The notes: a model not told the origin generated them from the sequence alone. A DNA stretch of 64,000 nucleotides from Portulaca oleracea (GCA_029582165.1 CM055880.1:3720001-3784000), one strand, 5' to 3'; positions 1 through 12,097 are shown, numbered from the stretch's first letter. Translations and numbers: made by a program.

Positions 1-799
1 GTTTGTGGGTGGTATGCAAGACCTCTTTTGTGCTTCACCCCATACTTTGCCAAAAGTGCGCCCAGCTTCTTTTCCACGAAGTGAGAACCATTGTCGGTGA
101 TGATCACTCTCGGCACCCCAAATCTTGGAAAGATGATCTTCTTGAACATCCTCATCACCACCCTCGAATCGCTTGTAGGGCTAGCAATCGCTTCAACCCA
201 TTTTGATACATAATCCACAGCGACAAGAATGTACAAGTTACCTTTTGAGGATGGGAAGGGGCCCATGAAGTCGAGGCCCCAAACATCAAAGACCTCGATT
301 TCCAAGATGTAATTGAGAGGCATCTCTTGCCTTCGTGTGAGGTCACGGTTCTTTGACATCGATCATGCCCGAACGTGTCTATCCGTCGCGAAAAAAGAGT
401 GGGCCAAAAGAAGCCCGCCAGAAGACCTTCGCGCGGTTTTGAAGCACCGTGTGGCCACATGGAAGCTCATGGCAATGGGCTAGACACGCCGTACTTCATC
501 TTCCGAACGCACTCCTAAAGATACCGCCTTGCAAGACTTGAATAAGAATGGATCATCCCAATGGTAGAACTTTGCATCGTGTATTAGCTTCTTCCTCTCA
601 TGGTAGCTAAGTTCCGGGCAACAAGCCGTGCCAAATAATTGACTATATCGGCATACCAAGGGAGGTTGATGGCGCCATGCATAAAGGTGCTCATCGGGAA
701 GGTGTCATCAATGGGTGTATCATCACGCTCTACCACGATCCGAGAAAGGTGATCGGCGACCACGCTTTGCGCCCTACTTGTCTTTGATCTCAATGTCAA
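1..799 (-). pseudogene. Integrase N-terminal/core remnant of the Athila-like element
   Basis: Translation of the minus strand near 70-100 gives a core with [10 protein letters not shown], the second catalytic Asp of a Ty3/gypsy integrase. A segment at 584-799 contains VVADHLSRI, the usual linker between RNase H and integrase. These pieces lie in different frames and are separated by stops, so the integrase is not translatable as a unit here. The C-terminal part and the 3' LTR lie outside the window. The role is certain from the motif; the exact boundaries are not. Confidence 0.7.
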
Positions 800-1571
800 A
801 CTCCTGAAGGAGAAGTATCCATCTTATGAGTCGGGGCTTCGCATCTTTCTTCGCAAGGAGGTATCGAAGAGCCGCATGGTCGGTGAAGATAACCACCTTC
901 GAGCACAATAAGTAGGCCCGGAATTTCTCGATGGCGAAAACAACTGCGAGCAACTCATTCTCGGTAGTCGTGTAGTTCCTTTGGGCGTCGTCGAGGGTGC
1001 GGCTTGCATAGTGTATCGCGTACGGTTTGTTATCTTTCCGCTGCCCCAGGACGGCCCCAATGGCGAGATCGCTCGCATCGCACATCACTTCAAAGGGTAA
1101 GAGCCAGTCTGGTGGTTGTAAGATCGGCGCACTGATCAGGGCTTGCTTTAACCTAGAAAAAGCTTCAACACAATCGTCAGAAAAGATGAAAGGGGTATCG
1201 TTGGCCAGGAGTTGAGTGAGAGGCCTTGCTACTTTGGAGAAATCCTTGATAAACCGGCGGTAAAAGCCGGCATGACCAAGGAAACTCCTCACCCCCTTGA
1301 TGGTGGTCGGGGGTGGTAGCTTCTTAATGACCTCCACTTTCGCCCGGTCAACCTCGATACCCCGTTGTGACACGACATGGCCTAGAACCACCCCTTCCGG
1401 GACCATGAAGTGACACTTTTCCCAGTTTAGAACAAGATTGACTTCAAGGCATCTCGATAACACCGTTTCAAGGTTTTGCAAACACGTTTCAAAGGTGTTA
1501 CCGTATACCGAGAAGTCATCCATGAAAACCTCCATGACTTTCTCAATCAAATCGGAAAAAACAGCCATCAT
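774..1571 (-). pseudogene. RT (C-terminal half) and RNase H of the Athila-like element
   Basis: This 265-residue frame begins just before the RT active site FMDDFSVYG (about residue 15-25, the YxDD box) and runs through the RT thumb with [12 protein letters not shown] and [12 protein letters not shown]. It then enters a Ty3-type RNase H ([14 protein letters not shown] near residue 163, [11 protein letters not shown], and [11 protein letters not shown]). It ends at FDIEIKDK, where a stop cuts off the integrase linker. It is separated from the upstream RT fingers (1568-3592) by a one-base frame change near 1590, directly after the MPFGLCNA box. Recognition is firm and the gene is broken. Confidence 0.88.
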
Positions 1572-3592
1572 GCATCGTTGGAACGCATGCGGGCATTACA
1601 CAACCCAAACGGCATCCTTCGATAGGCGAAGGTACCGTAGGGGCATGTGAATGTGGTTTTGTCCTGGTCATTAGGGTGGATGGGTATTTGAAAGAACCCG
1701 GAAAAACCATCTAAGTAACAATAAAAAGCATGACCGGCTAATCTTTCCAACATTTGATCCATAAAGGGCAACGGGAAGTGATCTTTTCGGGTGGCTTTAT
1801 TAAGGTTTCTATAGTCTATACACATTCTCCACCCCGTCACGGTTCTTGTAGACACCAACTCATTTTTATCGTTCATCACTACCGTCATTCCCCCCTTCTT
1901 TGGTACTACTTGGACAGGACTAACCCACTCACTATTAGCTATGGGATAGATTATACCCGCCTCAAGAAGCTTAAGGACCTCTTTCTTTACTACCTCTTGC
2001 ATATTTGGATTAAGCCTCCTTTGGGGTTGCCTAGAGGGCTTTGCATCTAGGTCGAGGTCAATTTCATGCATGCAAATAGAGGGACTCAATCCGGTCAAAT
2101 CATCAATCGAATACCCGATGGCCCCTTTGTATTTTCGAAGAACGGTTAACAACTTTTCAAGAAGAGTGCCATCGAGATTTGCATTGACTATGACTGGATA
2201 GGTTTCATTAGGTCCTAAGAAAGCGTACCTTAAACTTGGGGGAAGAGGTTTTAGCTCCGGAGTCGGCAATTGTTTGTCCTTTTGCGGCCGTGTTTCCACA
2301 CTTGAAATCTCCTCAAACTCAACGAAAGGATCATTGTTTGTCGGTGCATTGTTGAGGAGAGTAGTATACCATGCCGCCTCCCGTTCAAAGATCCCGGAGG
2401 TAAAAGCTTCCATCACGCAAGGTTCCTCAAAGTTCAATTCTCCATTAAAAATGGCCACATAGGATGCCACATCCCCTTCCAGTGATTCCGGCTCAAATGC
2501 TTCTAACAAGGCTTCTTCCAATGGGTCCTCGAAAGCCCAATGAGGACCGGGGGTTTCCTCAACGACTTCATCGATGATATCGACTTGATAGCATGATTCA
2601 TTGATCGATGGGGTAGCAACGGAGCTTTGTAAGTTGAACTCGATCTTCTCGTCGCCGATGTGAAGAGATAATTTCCCATTCTTCACATCGATCATAGCTC
2701 CCGCTGTCGCGAGGAAGGGACGCCCCAAAATGATTGGGATTTGGGCGTTCTCGGCCATCTCCAAAACCACAAAGTCGCACGGTATATAGAACTTGCCGAC
2801 TTGGAGCGGTACGTCCTCGAGGATTCCCAAGGGCCAGCGAATCGATCGATCGGCCATTTGCAAAGATATCGTTGTGGGCTTCAACTCCCCCATGTGTAGC
2901 TTCTTGTAGATCGAGTAAGGCATAACGCTTACACTTGCCCCCAAATCACAAAGGGCCTTACTAATGGCCATATCTCCGACAGAACATGGAATTGAGAAGC
3001 TTCCGGGGTCGGAAAGCTTGAGAGGTAGCTTGTTTTCAATCACCGCGCTGCACTCCTCGGTCAATGAGACTGTCGCATGCTCCATCACCTTCCTTTTGTT
3101 CGATAGAAGATCCTTCAAGAACTTGGTGTAGGAAGGCATGTCAGAGATAGCCTCTAGAAAAGGGATAGTGACATGTAGTTTCTTGAGGATTTCCAGAAAT
3201 TTGGAGACCTTGGCATCCTCCTTTTGCCTGGCAAACCGTTGGGGAAACGGTATGGGCGGTTGAAAAGGCCTCTTTTGTTGAAGAATTGGCTCTTGCTCCT
3301 TCTCAGTCACCGCCTCTTTCCTTTTCGTTCCTCTTACATCACTAGGCTCTTCAACTCCTTCATCACAACCCTCTTGTCCTTGCACTCCAACTCCCTCCTC
3401 TTCATGAGTGATATCCTCAACTTCCACTTCATCCCTCACTTCTTCTTGCGGCACTCCACCTTTAGGGCCCTCCAACTCCTTTCCGCTTCTCAAAGTTATG
3501 GCGTTGAGGTGTCCCTTGGGATTTTGTTGAGGTGTCCCTTGGGATTTTGTTGAGGTTAAGTTGCTGAGCCAACTGAGCCAATTGAGTCTCAT
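1568..3592 (-). pseudogene. Protease and RT (N-terminal half) of the Athila-like element
   Basis: A 674-residue frame. Residues 1-130 are the low-complexity Gag/Pro linker (LNAITLRSGKELEG, then an acidic and Lys-rich stretch). A retroviral-type aspartic protease follows, with CDLGASVSVMP near residue 215, where the usual D-T/S-G is D-L-G-A as in Athila-like elements, and IILGRPFLATAGA further on. RT fingers/palm starts near residue 530 ([43 protein letters not shown]) and then breaks into a different frame. The gag frame joins this one through a 23-bp tandem duplication at 3508-3553. Confidence 0.88.
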
Positions 3593-4954
3593 AGGCTTTA
3601 AAGCGAGCTTCGGTGTGTGCCCTATCGGTTTGTTGGCCTTGCACTAGAGTTTTTAGCAACTCAAGGGTTTGGTCTTGGGTGGAGGGTTGAGATGGTTGGG
3701 GGTATGAGATGGGTTGTTGGGGATATGAGATGGGTTGTTGGTAGCCTGGAGGAGCTTGGTGGACGGGTTGTGGAGCGGGGTGTTGGTAGGATGGGCGGGC
3801 TTGGTGAGGGCGACCTTGTCCTTGGGGAGCGAAGCCTCTAGGGGCTACATATGCGGGGTTTCCTTGAGGGCGAGTGGGGCTCTCGGTTCGCCAAGACAAA
3901 TTTTGGTGGTATAAGGCATTGGCTTGCTCATTCGCAATAAACTCCGGAGAACACTCAAAGGTAGCATGTGGCCCAAGGCAAACCTCACATTGATTGACAA
4001 ACACCGAGGATGATGGTGAGGGAGGCAGTTGAACTTCACTCACCGCCTTGATTTGTTAAGTCGTTTTAATCTCGGCCACATCTTGTGCCAATTGTTGGAC
4101 GGTCTTGATGAGGAAGTTTATATTGTCGTATTCACCGGAAGTCAATCGATCTCCTGGATCTCGTCCACCTCCCCAATGACATGAGGTTTGAGCCATTTGT
4201 TGAAGAAAAGTGTCGGCTTGATCCGGAGTTTTTCCCAAAAATAGGCCACCCGAGGCACTATTTATTGCTTGCTTGACCGAACCGTTAAGGCCTTGGTAGA
4301 AGGTATTAAGAATTAACGATGGATTGAAATTATGATGTGGACACTCCCTTTGCAAGCCCTTGAACCGTTCCCATGCCTCAAATAATGACTCGCCCGATCG
4401 TTGCTTGAACCCAATAATCTCCGATCGAATCCGCTTAGCCTCCGCAGGGGTAGAACCGATTGAGGAAGTCGTTACACAATCGTCCCATGTATCATAAGTG
4501 TTCGAGCACAATTGTCCAACCAACTCTTGGCTCGTTCGCAGGAGAATGGGAAGTACTTGAGCCTTAGATATTCATCACTAACACCGGGCATACGCACCAT
4601 GCCGACCCTTTGGAGAAATTGATTCACATGTTTGATGGGGTTTTCCATGTCCGAGCCTCGGTATTGATTTTGTTCAATGAGGTGTAAGAAACCGAGCTTG
4701 AAGTCGAAAACAACCCCATCGGCGAGGTCGGGAAGAAGAATAGCGGACCCTCCCGTACCCGGTGTAGGAGCGGTGTAGGAGAAGAGGGTACGGGGTGGTG
4801 GTGGTGGTTCCGCCATTTGTTGAGGTTGCGGTTGTTGCCGTTGGCGACGACGCCTTCGAGTTGCGGCGTTTGCGTGACGTGCGGCCGCTTCGATCTCCGG
4901 ATTTATCGGAGTGGGAGGAGGTTGATTTTGAACTCGCCGGGATCTCCTGGACAT
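3462..4954 (-). pseudogene. Gag of the Athila-like element, split in three frames
   Basis: 4472-4954 holds the Gag N-terminus (Arg/Pro-rich leader, then NPIKHVNQFLQRVGMVRMPG). 4056-4523 continues the Retrotrans_gag domain in another frame (ESLFEAWERFKGLQRECPHH, INSASGGLF). 3462-4043 holds the C-terminus with a knuckle-like CEVCLGPHATFEC (CX2CX3HX4C) and a Gln/Pro-rich tail. A stop separates the second and third pieces in the same frame, and a frameshift separates the first from the second. This is the structural protein of the virus-like particle, defective here. Confidence 0.82.
3508..3553. repeat. 23-bp tandem duplication at the gag/protease frame switch
   Basis: The unit 3508-3530 is repeated exactly at 3531-3553. 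Its length of 23 is not a multiple of three. The Gag C-terminal frame and the protease frame exchange here, so the duplication is the likely cause of the frameshift. Confidence 0.8.
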
Positions 4955-5076
4955 GCACAGAACTCAAGCAAAAACCGTAAGTCCGCCCTAGGACTCTACG
5001 ACGCACAACAACACAACACGCAAGGTAGTTTAAACTAAACTCTTAGACTAAACGAAAAAAAAACTTGAAGCGCTAA

Positions 5077-5095
5077 CTCCCCGGCAACGGCGCCA
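5077..5095 (-). other. Primer binding site, tRNA-Asp type
   Basis: On the minus strand the LTR end (5099) is followed after three bases by TGGCGCCGTTGCCGGGGAG. This is the standard Athila-type PBS complementary to the 3' end of tRNA-Asp. The same PBS occurs on the plus strand at 41653. Confidence 0.9.
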
Positions 5096-6114
5096 TTTTG
5101 TTTAGCTATAATATAGCTGGGGTTGTATATCGTATCCTCAGGGAACTAGGTCAAGTTCGGTCCGTTTTAAGCAAAAGAGTTCGGTTTAAACAAGAGTTTT
5201 CACCAGAGATGAGATTTAGATTAACTAGATAAAACTAATGAGGAATTAACACTTAAGAGAACACTCACAAGAAAGAAGGACCCGGGGGTTGTTCTAGCCA
5301 CCTAACTTAGCCTAACTCTAGAAGATAAAGGAAGACGGAGTGATCAAACAAGGCTCGGAATGGGTTGTTGATAAATTTAAACCATTCTAAGCTCCTCTTC
5401 CAAAGGAGACATTAGATTGAAACTGAATTACTTCCCCTCATTTCCATGAAGGAAAGCAATTTGGAGTAATTAGTTCAACACCCCTAATCCACCCAACTCT
5501 CATTCTCATGAGAGTAAGGTAAATCACTCCACCAAGGACCCAAATCAATGTGTTAGAAGAGTTTTGGCAACTTTCCAGATAACCAAACCTCCCACAATGA
5601 TAGGGTAAAAGGTGAGAGAATCCTTAAACCCAAAATAATCACCCCCTTTCACTAAACCTTCAAGGTTAGACCCCGTTAGGGGCCATTAAACCCACAAGCC
5701 CAGAAAAACTTAGCCTCTAATCATATTAACAAACATTAAACTAATAACATTCAAACCTAAGCTAGCAAAACAACTCATATTCAGCAAATAAAACACTAAA
5801 CCTAACATAAAACGATTAAGAAAACAATAAAACAGTAACAATGAGATTAATTATACCTTAAGATGACTTTCCTTCAATAAATGCTTCCAAAATAACTTAA
5901 ATATCCTTCCAAAGTCTTCAAATGATGAAAATAAACCAGCACAAAGCAATAAATGAAGATAAAAAGAGAGGTTTGTAGAGAGAGATTAACAATAATTGAG
6001 CTAAGAGCGCTCTAATCAAAAGGGGTTTTAGGGCTAAAACTAGGGAGAATACCAATAATGGTGACTAAGTAACCTAGGGAATGATAAAAGCTGCTGAAAT
6101 TCAACCCTAAAAAT

Positions 6115-6124
6115 CTATAAATAG
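6115..6124 (-). promoter_or_regulatory. Putative TATA box of the Athila-like LTR
   Basis: The palindromic CTATAAATAG reads CTATTTATAG on the minus strand. It lies about 65 bases downstream (in element orientation) of the palindrome array, matching the layout in the other LTRs of this window. Functional assignment is inference. Confidence 0.5.
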
Positions 6125-6189
6125 TTCCCCAAAAACACCCCAAAGTGCGTCGTTTTGAATCCGGAAACAGGGGCTGAAATCCGATATCG

Positions 6190-6416
6190 GCACGATCGTG
6201 CGGAAATTCGGCACGATCGTGCCGTTTTGAAAATTCTGGTGGTTCCTGAGGCGAGGAGTAGCACGATCGTGCAGTAAAGCGACACGATCGTGCGGATCTT
6301 CCAGAAGGTGGTGCACGATCGTGCACTTGAAACTGCACGATCGCGCGGAAATTCGGGTTGGAGCTTCTTCAATCAAGGGGACTGCACGATCGTGCCGGTA
6401 TGATGCACGATCGTGC
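6190..6416. repeat. Array of eight GCACGATCGTGC palindromes in U3
   Basis: Copies start at 6190, 6211, 6261, 6282 (first base changed), 6313, 6335 (one change, GCACGATCGCGC), 6384 and 6405. The spacing is irregular, so these are dispersed sites and not a tandem satellite. Some copies extend the dyad, for example GTGCACGATCGTGCAC at 6312-6327. They sit upstream of the putative TATA box in the minus-strand LTR. Confidence 0.9.
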
Positions 6417-6572
6417 CCCCTGTTTTCTTTGATGTCTCGGCCTTTTTGACTCCTCCCGGCTCCCGACTTCTTCCATGATCTCGGCATCTAACTTTGAGTC
6501 CCGGGCCAGCCTCTCGCTCTAAGGATCTCGCTCTTTTCCCGCGTCTTTTGGGTCTCACACTCGGGGCCTACA

Positions 6573-7023
6573 AAACAGGGGAAAAACATAATATAAGTGG
6601 CATTATTATTGTGAAAAACGAGCTGAAAGACCAAGCATGGAGGTATAAATAAGGCTCAAAAATGAGTCTAATCAACCACCGAGCTCCACCACCACCGTCA
6701 CGAGCACCCAGACGCCGCCGTGACACCCCCAGACCCCCAACGTTAACTCCAACGTGCGCAGACGCGAGGAGGTCCTCAACTTACTTCTATTACTGTTGTG
6801 CGCGACCCAGTCGGCGATCACCGCTGCTGACTGCTCTCCGACCGATTGACCACCCCGCCGCCGTTGTTGACTGCCCTGCTGCCGCCCTGAACGTGACCCG
6901 ACACCACCACTCAGCCCAACCAACCTAATCTTGTATAAACCCTAATTCTTTATTTTTGTTCTTGTTTGATTATTATTATTACATTGTATTATTTCTCATG
7001 TTTTTTTTTAATTGATATGTTTT
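6573..7023 (+). mobile_element. Left segment of a Tekay-like Ty3/gypsy LTR
   Basis: This segment is bounded on the left by the Athila-like LTR and on the right by the GTTTT target duplication of the 7024-33297 element. It continues at 33298. It has a good plus-strand TATA box (GGTATAAATAAGG near 6631) followed by a leader-like C-rich stretch ending in AACCCTAATTC. The ORFs predicted here are short and unconvincing. The plus orientation is inferred from the TATA box and from the GGGGCGTTACA end at 35815. Confidence 0.55.
7019..7023. repeat. Target site duplication GTTTT, left copy
   Basis: GTTTT directly precedes the LTR start TGTTCGG at 7024. The identical pentamer follows the other LTR end at 33298-33302. 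This fixes both ends of the element. Confidence 0.9.
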
Positions 7024-7721
7024 TGTTCGGTTGTAATTTTTGTGGTTTTATAAGTTAGGGATGTCGGTCCACAGGGATGGGTGTGAGGCTTGATTAAGGT
7101 AATCGGTTCGTGTAAATGGGTTTTTTCTCAAGTGCGGAAAGCGATAAATTATGTAAAGAAAGCATTTAAATCTAACCTAGACATGATAATAATAAAGAAA
7201 GCAATTAAAAGAAAGCAATAAAGAAAGCACTTAAAGATGAAAGCAATTAAAAGGCATGGATGAAGACAATGAATGAACAATGAAATTGGGAACGAGAAAT
7301 TATACCTTTGATGACTAATCTTCAATAAACCTTCAATCTACACTTGAATTTCCCCCGAACAAACAAGAAATTGTGGTTTGGATTACCAAGAATCCCCCAA
7401 ATTCTCACTAGTAAGTAGAATTGGAGTTCCTTGACCCTCCTCCACACTAAAAATGGAGTTGATGTGGCTAACCCTAGAAAGCTTTGAAATCAAGTCAACA
7501 ATGGAGATTAGAGAGAGAGAGAGAGAAAGCTTGTAAAACTTCAATGAGAATGCTTGAAAGAAGAGTTTAATAACAATTGCAAGAAAACTTAAAGAAAGCT
7601 TGAAGAACAATGGAGAAAACTTGAAGAACAATTAAAAAAAGCAATTAAAGAAAGCAATTAAATCTAATCTACTCCTAAAACTACCTAGGCTAATTGATAA
7701 TTTTAGATTAATACAAGTGGG

Positions 7722-7729
7722 TATTTATA
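7722..7729 (-). promoter_or_regulatory. Putative LTR TATA box
   Basis: TATTTATA on plus reads TATAAATA on minus, within the U3/R part of the LTR and just downstream of the hairpin array. It is preserved in the other LTR copy near 32643. Confidence 0.6.
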
Positions 7730-7804
7730 GAAGAAGGAAAAATACAACCCAAAACCCTAGAAATAATTCTCAGCACGCGCAGCAATTTCTCCGCAGACAG
7801 AGTG

Positions 7805-7915
7805 GCTCGGGCGAGCTACCCTCTGGCTCGGGCGAGCAAGCGTTCTGGCTGGTGTTTTTGTTGCCCCAGAAGCCTTGCTCGGGCGAGCCAGCAGATGGCT
7901 CGGGCGAGCAAGCGT
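7805..7915. repeat. GCTCGGGCGAGC hairpin array in U3
   Basis: Four copies of GCTCGGGCGAGC (arms GCTCG/CGAGC around GG) lie between about 7809 and 7910. The other LTR copy (32710-32812) has the same sites, but one has lost a G and the sequences between them differ by several small deletions. The flanking LTR sequence is nearly identical. Confidence 0.85.
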
Positions 7916-8402
7916 TCTGGGCAGTTTTCCCTGCCGACTTCAAACGCGCATAACTTCTTCATCCGAACTCCGTTTTAGGCCCGTAAGATATCGATGGAAA
8001 GCTCTCGGTGTGAACTTTAAGCTCCCAAAATTTCAGAGCTATCGGAGTTGTAACGAAGGAGTTATGACCCAAAGGGTGAAGGCACACGTATTTCAAACCT
8101 TTAAGTTTGTACCGTTCCCCTGTTTTGCGCCAATCTTGATATGGAATTTCCGACTTCGGTTTCGCCTCGGCTCTCAGCTCGGGTTGACTTGGTTTGACCC
8201 GGATCTCGGCTCGGTTTGACTTGGTTTGACTCGGGAAATAGCTCGGGATTCCCTAAAATCCTTCAATTAAGCCCAAACTTCTTCTAACTCCTTATTTTCC
8301 TACAAAACACCAAATCATTATATCTAATATATAAATAGGGGTTAAAACAAGCAAATATACCCTATAAAAGAGAAGAAATTCGGCTCGAAACGAGGCCGAA
8401 CA

Positions 8403-8417
8403 CCACTCCAACACAAG
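8403..8417 (-). other. Polypurine tract next to the 3' LTR
   Basis: The minus strand reads CTTGTGTTGGAGTGG directly before the LTR start TG. It is the expected position of the plus-strand primer. The same 15 bases recur internally at 9709-9723. Confidence 0.65.
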
Positions 8418-10381
8418 GGTTTGCTCGCCCCGAGCAAACTAAAAACGAAGAAAAGGACTAAAAAGAAAAACTAAAAACCCTAACTCACTTTCGCAGGAAT
8501 CACGGATGCATTTAGCATATGCATCAAGCCCTTTAAACCCCCCGGTAGCCCGGGTGGACGAGGTAGGTCTCGTGAGGGTTTATAGCAACTATACCCACAA
8601 AAGCCACGAGAAAAGAAAAAGGGGAAAGAAAAAGAAATGAAAACCGAAAAACGAAACAAAGCAAAAGCAAAGAAGATATTCCCGTCCCCAATCATGCACC
8701 TAGTTCCCAAACCCGCCTCAACAATCAAATGGAAGAAGCAAGTATAAACAAATTAAGACACGAAGGTTGGAAAACTGCCAATCTTTGAGATTTTGAACCC
8801 AAACACTTCCTGATGAGCAAAACACCCCGTGCATATGTGCAAGTGGGCTCTAGTCGGTCCTTCCTATCCTAAACCAGACAATCAGAGTTGTTCTCATGCT
8901 CAAGCTCGGGATTATCTATCCTACTTCACTCTTGGTTTTTCTTTTAACCTCTCTTTTCTTTCTTTTTCTTACTTTGCTCTCTTTTCTTTCTTTTTCTTAC
9001 TTTGCTCTTTTCTTTTTTTACTTTTCTCTTTCTTACCGTGATTTTGCTCAACTCTTTTTTTCCTTTTTCTTGCTTCGCTCTTTTCTTTCTTTTTCAAAAC
9101 CTGCTCTTTTATTTCCACTCAATCCGTTTTGTGTCTTTTAGAGCGTTTGTGTCGGGTTTTGCGGGATTTAAATACCGGCCTTCGCAAAGGGTTACCCTCC
9201 CTGCTGGGTTTCTCCATACGTGAGTCATTGCACTTAAGGGGCATAGGGTGCCGATCCACCCAAACCAACCCATGACGGTAGGCCCGACAATAATTATTTA
9301 ATGCATTAATTAAGAGCTTAAGCAATTGAACAACTAAAACCGTCTAACTTAGGTAAGAATTCACAGTCAAAGCGTGTAAGAATTGAGGATTCCGCTTTCC
9401 CATTCCATGTAAAGGTCTAATAGAGATAATTCATGGCAAAAATCCTTCCTAAGGCCCATCATTATTCATACCGGCCGCTTCCAACTGACTAAATCAGCCG
9501 ATTAGACAACTATCTACACAACTGTGAACGGAAACATCCTCAAAAAGAAAAACAACTTTTGGGTTTTTCACAACATTTATCCCATTTTTATTTTCTTTCA
9601 CACACAAAATATTCTTAGATTTTTGGACACAAACTAAGAAAAACAAAAACAAAATACTAAAAAAAAAAAACTAGGTGATCTACCCATGACAAATGGAAAA
9701 TAGCACCCCCACTCCAACACAAGACATCACAATGTCTCCATCATGAGAAGGGTGTCACAAGTAAGGTAGAAAACCAAGAAAAGTATATATACAAAACACT
9801 TATCACATAAAAAGCGGTGGCGACCCGAGCCCACACGGCTCCAACAACAATATAATCCCAACATTCACATTCAAGGGGTTCGCCACCCAAAAAGAAAACC
9901 AAGCATGCATCATGAATTATCGATATATTCACATAAAGAGAGGGTGGAAAGAGGTTACCTCGAAGTCTTCAATCAAGCATATTCAATCCACGATCCAAGG
10001 AACATCACACCAAGGTTAGAAATAAACAAGAAAAGCATACTATGTATGATGGTTCACATGCAAGATCAAAAAGAAAAACAACTATACAAGACTCTAAGGA
10101 CTAAAGAATTAAGAAACTAAAATATTTACAAAACGACTCTTTTTTTCTTTTCTTTGGACTCACAAACCGGAATGCATACTACCCTCCCACTCCCACTCAA
10201 AGAGGTTGCCGTGTCCTCCAAATGGAAACAGAAATAGGTAAGCAAGCACCCCAAAATAAAAGAAAAAGACACACACAAAAAGAAAATAAAAGAAGAAAAG
10301 AAAGACCAACTCACTAGTTATACAAGAAGGGTGAGGAAAGATATTACCTCAAAGGCATCTTATCAAGAAATTCACTCCTTC
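8418..10381 (-). other. Long non-coding 3' region of the non-autonomous element
   Basis: No convincing gene. A T-rich low-complexity stretch (8930-9120) and many short repeats are present. Two blocks match the plus-strand 39918-47459 element in reverse complement: 8495-8610 corresponds to 45350-45455, and 9817-9895 corresponds to about 44066-44142. Internal PPT-like sequence lies at 9709-9723. Such conserved non-coding blocks may be packaging or replication signals, but that is inference. Confidence 0.6.
9709..9723 (-). other. Internal second polypurine-tract-like site
   Basis: The minus strand reads CTTGTGTTGGAGTGG followed by GGGTGC. It is identical over 15 bases to the PPT at 8403-8417 and lies 1306 bases upstream of it in element orientation. 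Confidence 0.6.
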
Positions 10382-12097
10382 TCACCTCAAGATATCGGGC
10401 ATCATGTCAGAACCATTCAACGCCCGGAGTAACAAATCATGCATCCTCTCATGCATATCAGAATGGTGGTGGTAAGAGCACACTCGCAATAGCACATAAA
10501 CAAACATGAGTGCTTTTAACAATTTATCAAATGCCTTAGAAAAGTTATAGAACTGATGAAATTCATGAATATACGAGACTTTTCTAGGCACGGTGAAAGA
10601 ATACATGACAAATGGATCCTCCCATTGACTCGTAAATGGAGATTGGGTATACAAATCAACGGAAGGAGGCAATACAACACATTTCTGAACATGCTCATGC
10701 GAAGACTTGGATGCAAACAATGGTTCAAACTCAATTTCCATGCAATTTTCATCAATCACAAATTCCAAATCTCCACTCTCATCCAAATAATCATTACAAT
10801 CGTCAATAGGTGATAAGGAAAACAGAGGGTTAGACCACATCACAACACTCCCAACATCACACACAACCACATCTTCATCTTCATCAATATCAGACTCACT
10901 AGAAGAACTATCAACATCAAAAGACAAAGGTGCATCATCCAAAGCAACATCAAAAGTGAAAGTGGAAGGTCCAGGGTCATAACTCATCGTGAATGACTCA
11001 TAAAGCATGTCATCATCAAAAGCATCATTGTCAACAACCAAGTTCAAACAATCATGATCATTCCCCAAAGAATTATGCTCATCATCACAGGTATGCACAT
11101 CAATGGACTCACATACAAGGGTAGCTAATGCCTCACTAATGCAATGATCCTCAATGAAAGTGAACAAATCGTTATCAAGCACACATTCAATCACAACAGA
11201 TTCAATTTCACTCTCAACAATATTATGCTCAATTACATCATGGCATTCACTAAACTCAATCTTTTCTTCACATAAAGGCATGGACAATGGTGTGGACAAC
11301 GGTTCATCGTCTAACATGTTTTCATCAATTTCAACATCATCACACACAGAATCAACAAGTTCCTCATGCTCACTAGGTGGGGCTAGAGCTAAGGAATCAC
11401 TAAGTAGTCCAAGGCATGGTCGGTTATAATAGTCATCATCCTCATCATACAGAAAAATCAACTTGCATTTCAGACTAAAAGGCGATGAATGACCTACTTC
11501 AACATTCGAATAAACAATTTGTTATTAAGGAGTTTCTACCATATTATTACTCTCATTTAAAAATTCACGCATATACTCATTCATGTTCACACATAATTTT
11601 TCTACTTCCGCCTCGAAGGAAGCCACTGTAGCTTGCAAACAAGAAATTGAACTATGATACGGCGAATCACACAAGGAGCACACGGAAGGAGACTCATCGG
11701 CACTTTGGGAAAGTTCATAACAGTTTTCCACATATTAGCCATTTTAAGAGTGATCATCAACATACACGGGGTATTCACATGATTGTTCAGTTTCGGTCCC
11801 AAAGGGTGGTGCATAAGGAGGTTGGAAGCTAGGACTAACATTTTGTTGTTCAAACTCATAGGAATCCCTAGACAACCATTCAAGTAACTCCCATGCTGGT
11901 TCTTCTCCTAAACTGGAAAACCGTAATATTCTAAAAGGTTTGGTCTCATAATTCACACCCTCATTCACAATTCCCAAAAGATCTAAAGTATCATAGAAGA
12001 CACCATATAATTCACATTGAGCACGATAATCATGTAATCTAGCAAAATACCTCCAAAATATTTCATGCTCAAATTGAGGGAATTGGGGACTATCCAT
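10382..12097 (-). pseudogene. Gag-like acidic protein of the non-autonomous element
   Basis: Three frames (11744-12097, 11525-11731 and 10382-11461) are all in the same phase and are separated only by in-frame stop codons. They therefore form one ancestral reading frame of about 570 codons. The middle piece has a zinc knuckle CSLCDSPYHSSISC (CX2CX4HX4C). The last piece is very rich in Asp, Glu and Ser (DEDDDYYN near its start, SSSSESDIDEDEDVV). I recognise no catalytic domain. The position directly after the PBS and the knuckle argue for a Gag-type role. The start at 12097 is the first Met after the PBS. Confidence 0.65.

Larger units (their letters stand above)
1..6572 (-). mobile_element. 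Athila-like Ty3/gypsy retrotransposon, partial (3' end outside window)
   Basis: On the minus strand the order is 5' LTR (5099 to about 6572), PBS, gag, protease, RT, RNase H and the start of integrase, which runs off the window at position 1. The PBS (TGGCGCCGTTGCCGGGG, complementary to the 3' end of tRNA-Asp) is the one typical of Athila elements. The gag/pro linker carries an NAITLRSGKEL-like motif also found in the 39918-47459 element. Several frameshifts and stops break the reading frame, so this copy is defective. The right LTR boundary (ACA at 6570-6572) is inferred, because the partner LTR is not in the window. Confidence 0.85.
5099..6572 (-). repeat. 5' LTR of the Athila-like element
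   Basis: On the plus strand it begins TGTTTAGCTATAATATAGC next to the PBS and is inferred to end at ACA (6570-6572). It holds eight copies of a 12-bp palindrome (6190-6416), a TATA-like box on the minus strand (6115-6124) and a long AT-rich R/U5 part (5100-6000) without genes. The outer boundary could not be checked against a second LTR. Confidence 0.65.
7024..8402 (-). repeat. 3' LTR of the non-autonomous 7024-33297 element
   Basis: It is near-identical to 12281-12499 joined to 32148-33297, and bounded by TG/CA. It contains a TATA box on the minus strand (TATAAATA at 7722-7729) and, about 75 bases upstream of it in element orientation, four copies of a GCTCG-GG-CGAGC hairpin. Confidence 0.92.

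Noticed and set aside
6107..6487. ORFs with repeated HDRA motifs in the Athila-like LTR
   Set aside because: They arise from the GCACGATCGTGC repeat read in three frames and have no domain.
6662..6928. Pro/Arg-rich ORF after the TATA box in the Tekay-like LTR
   Set aside because: It is a GC-rich leader of an LTR and has an equally long ORF on the opposite strand. No domain is seen.
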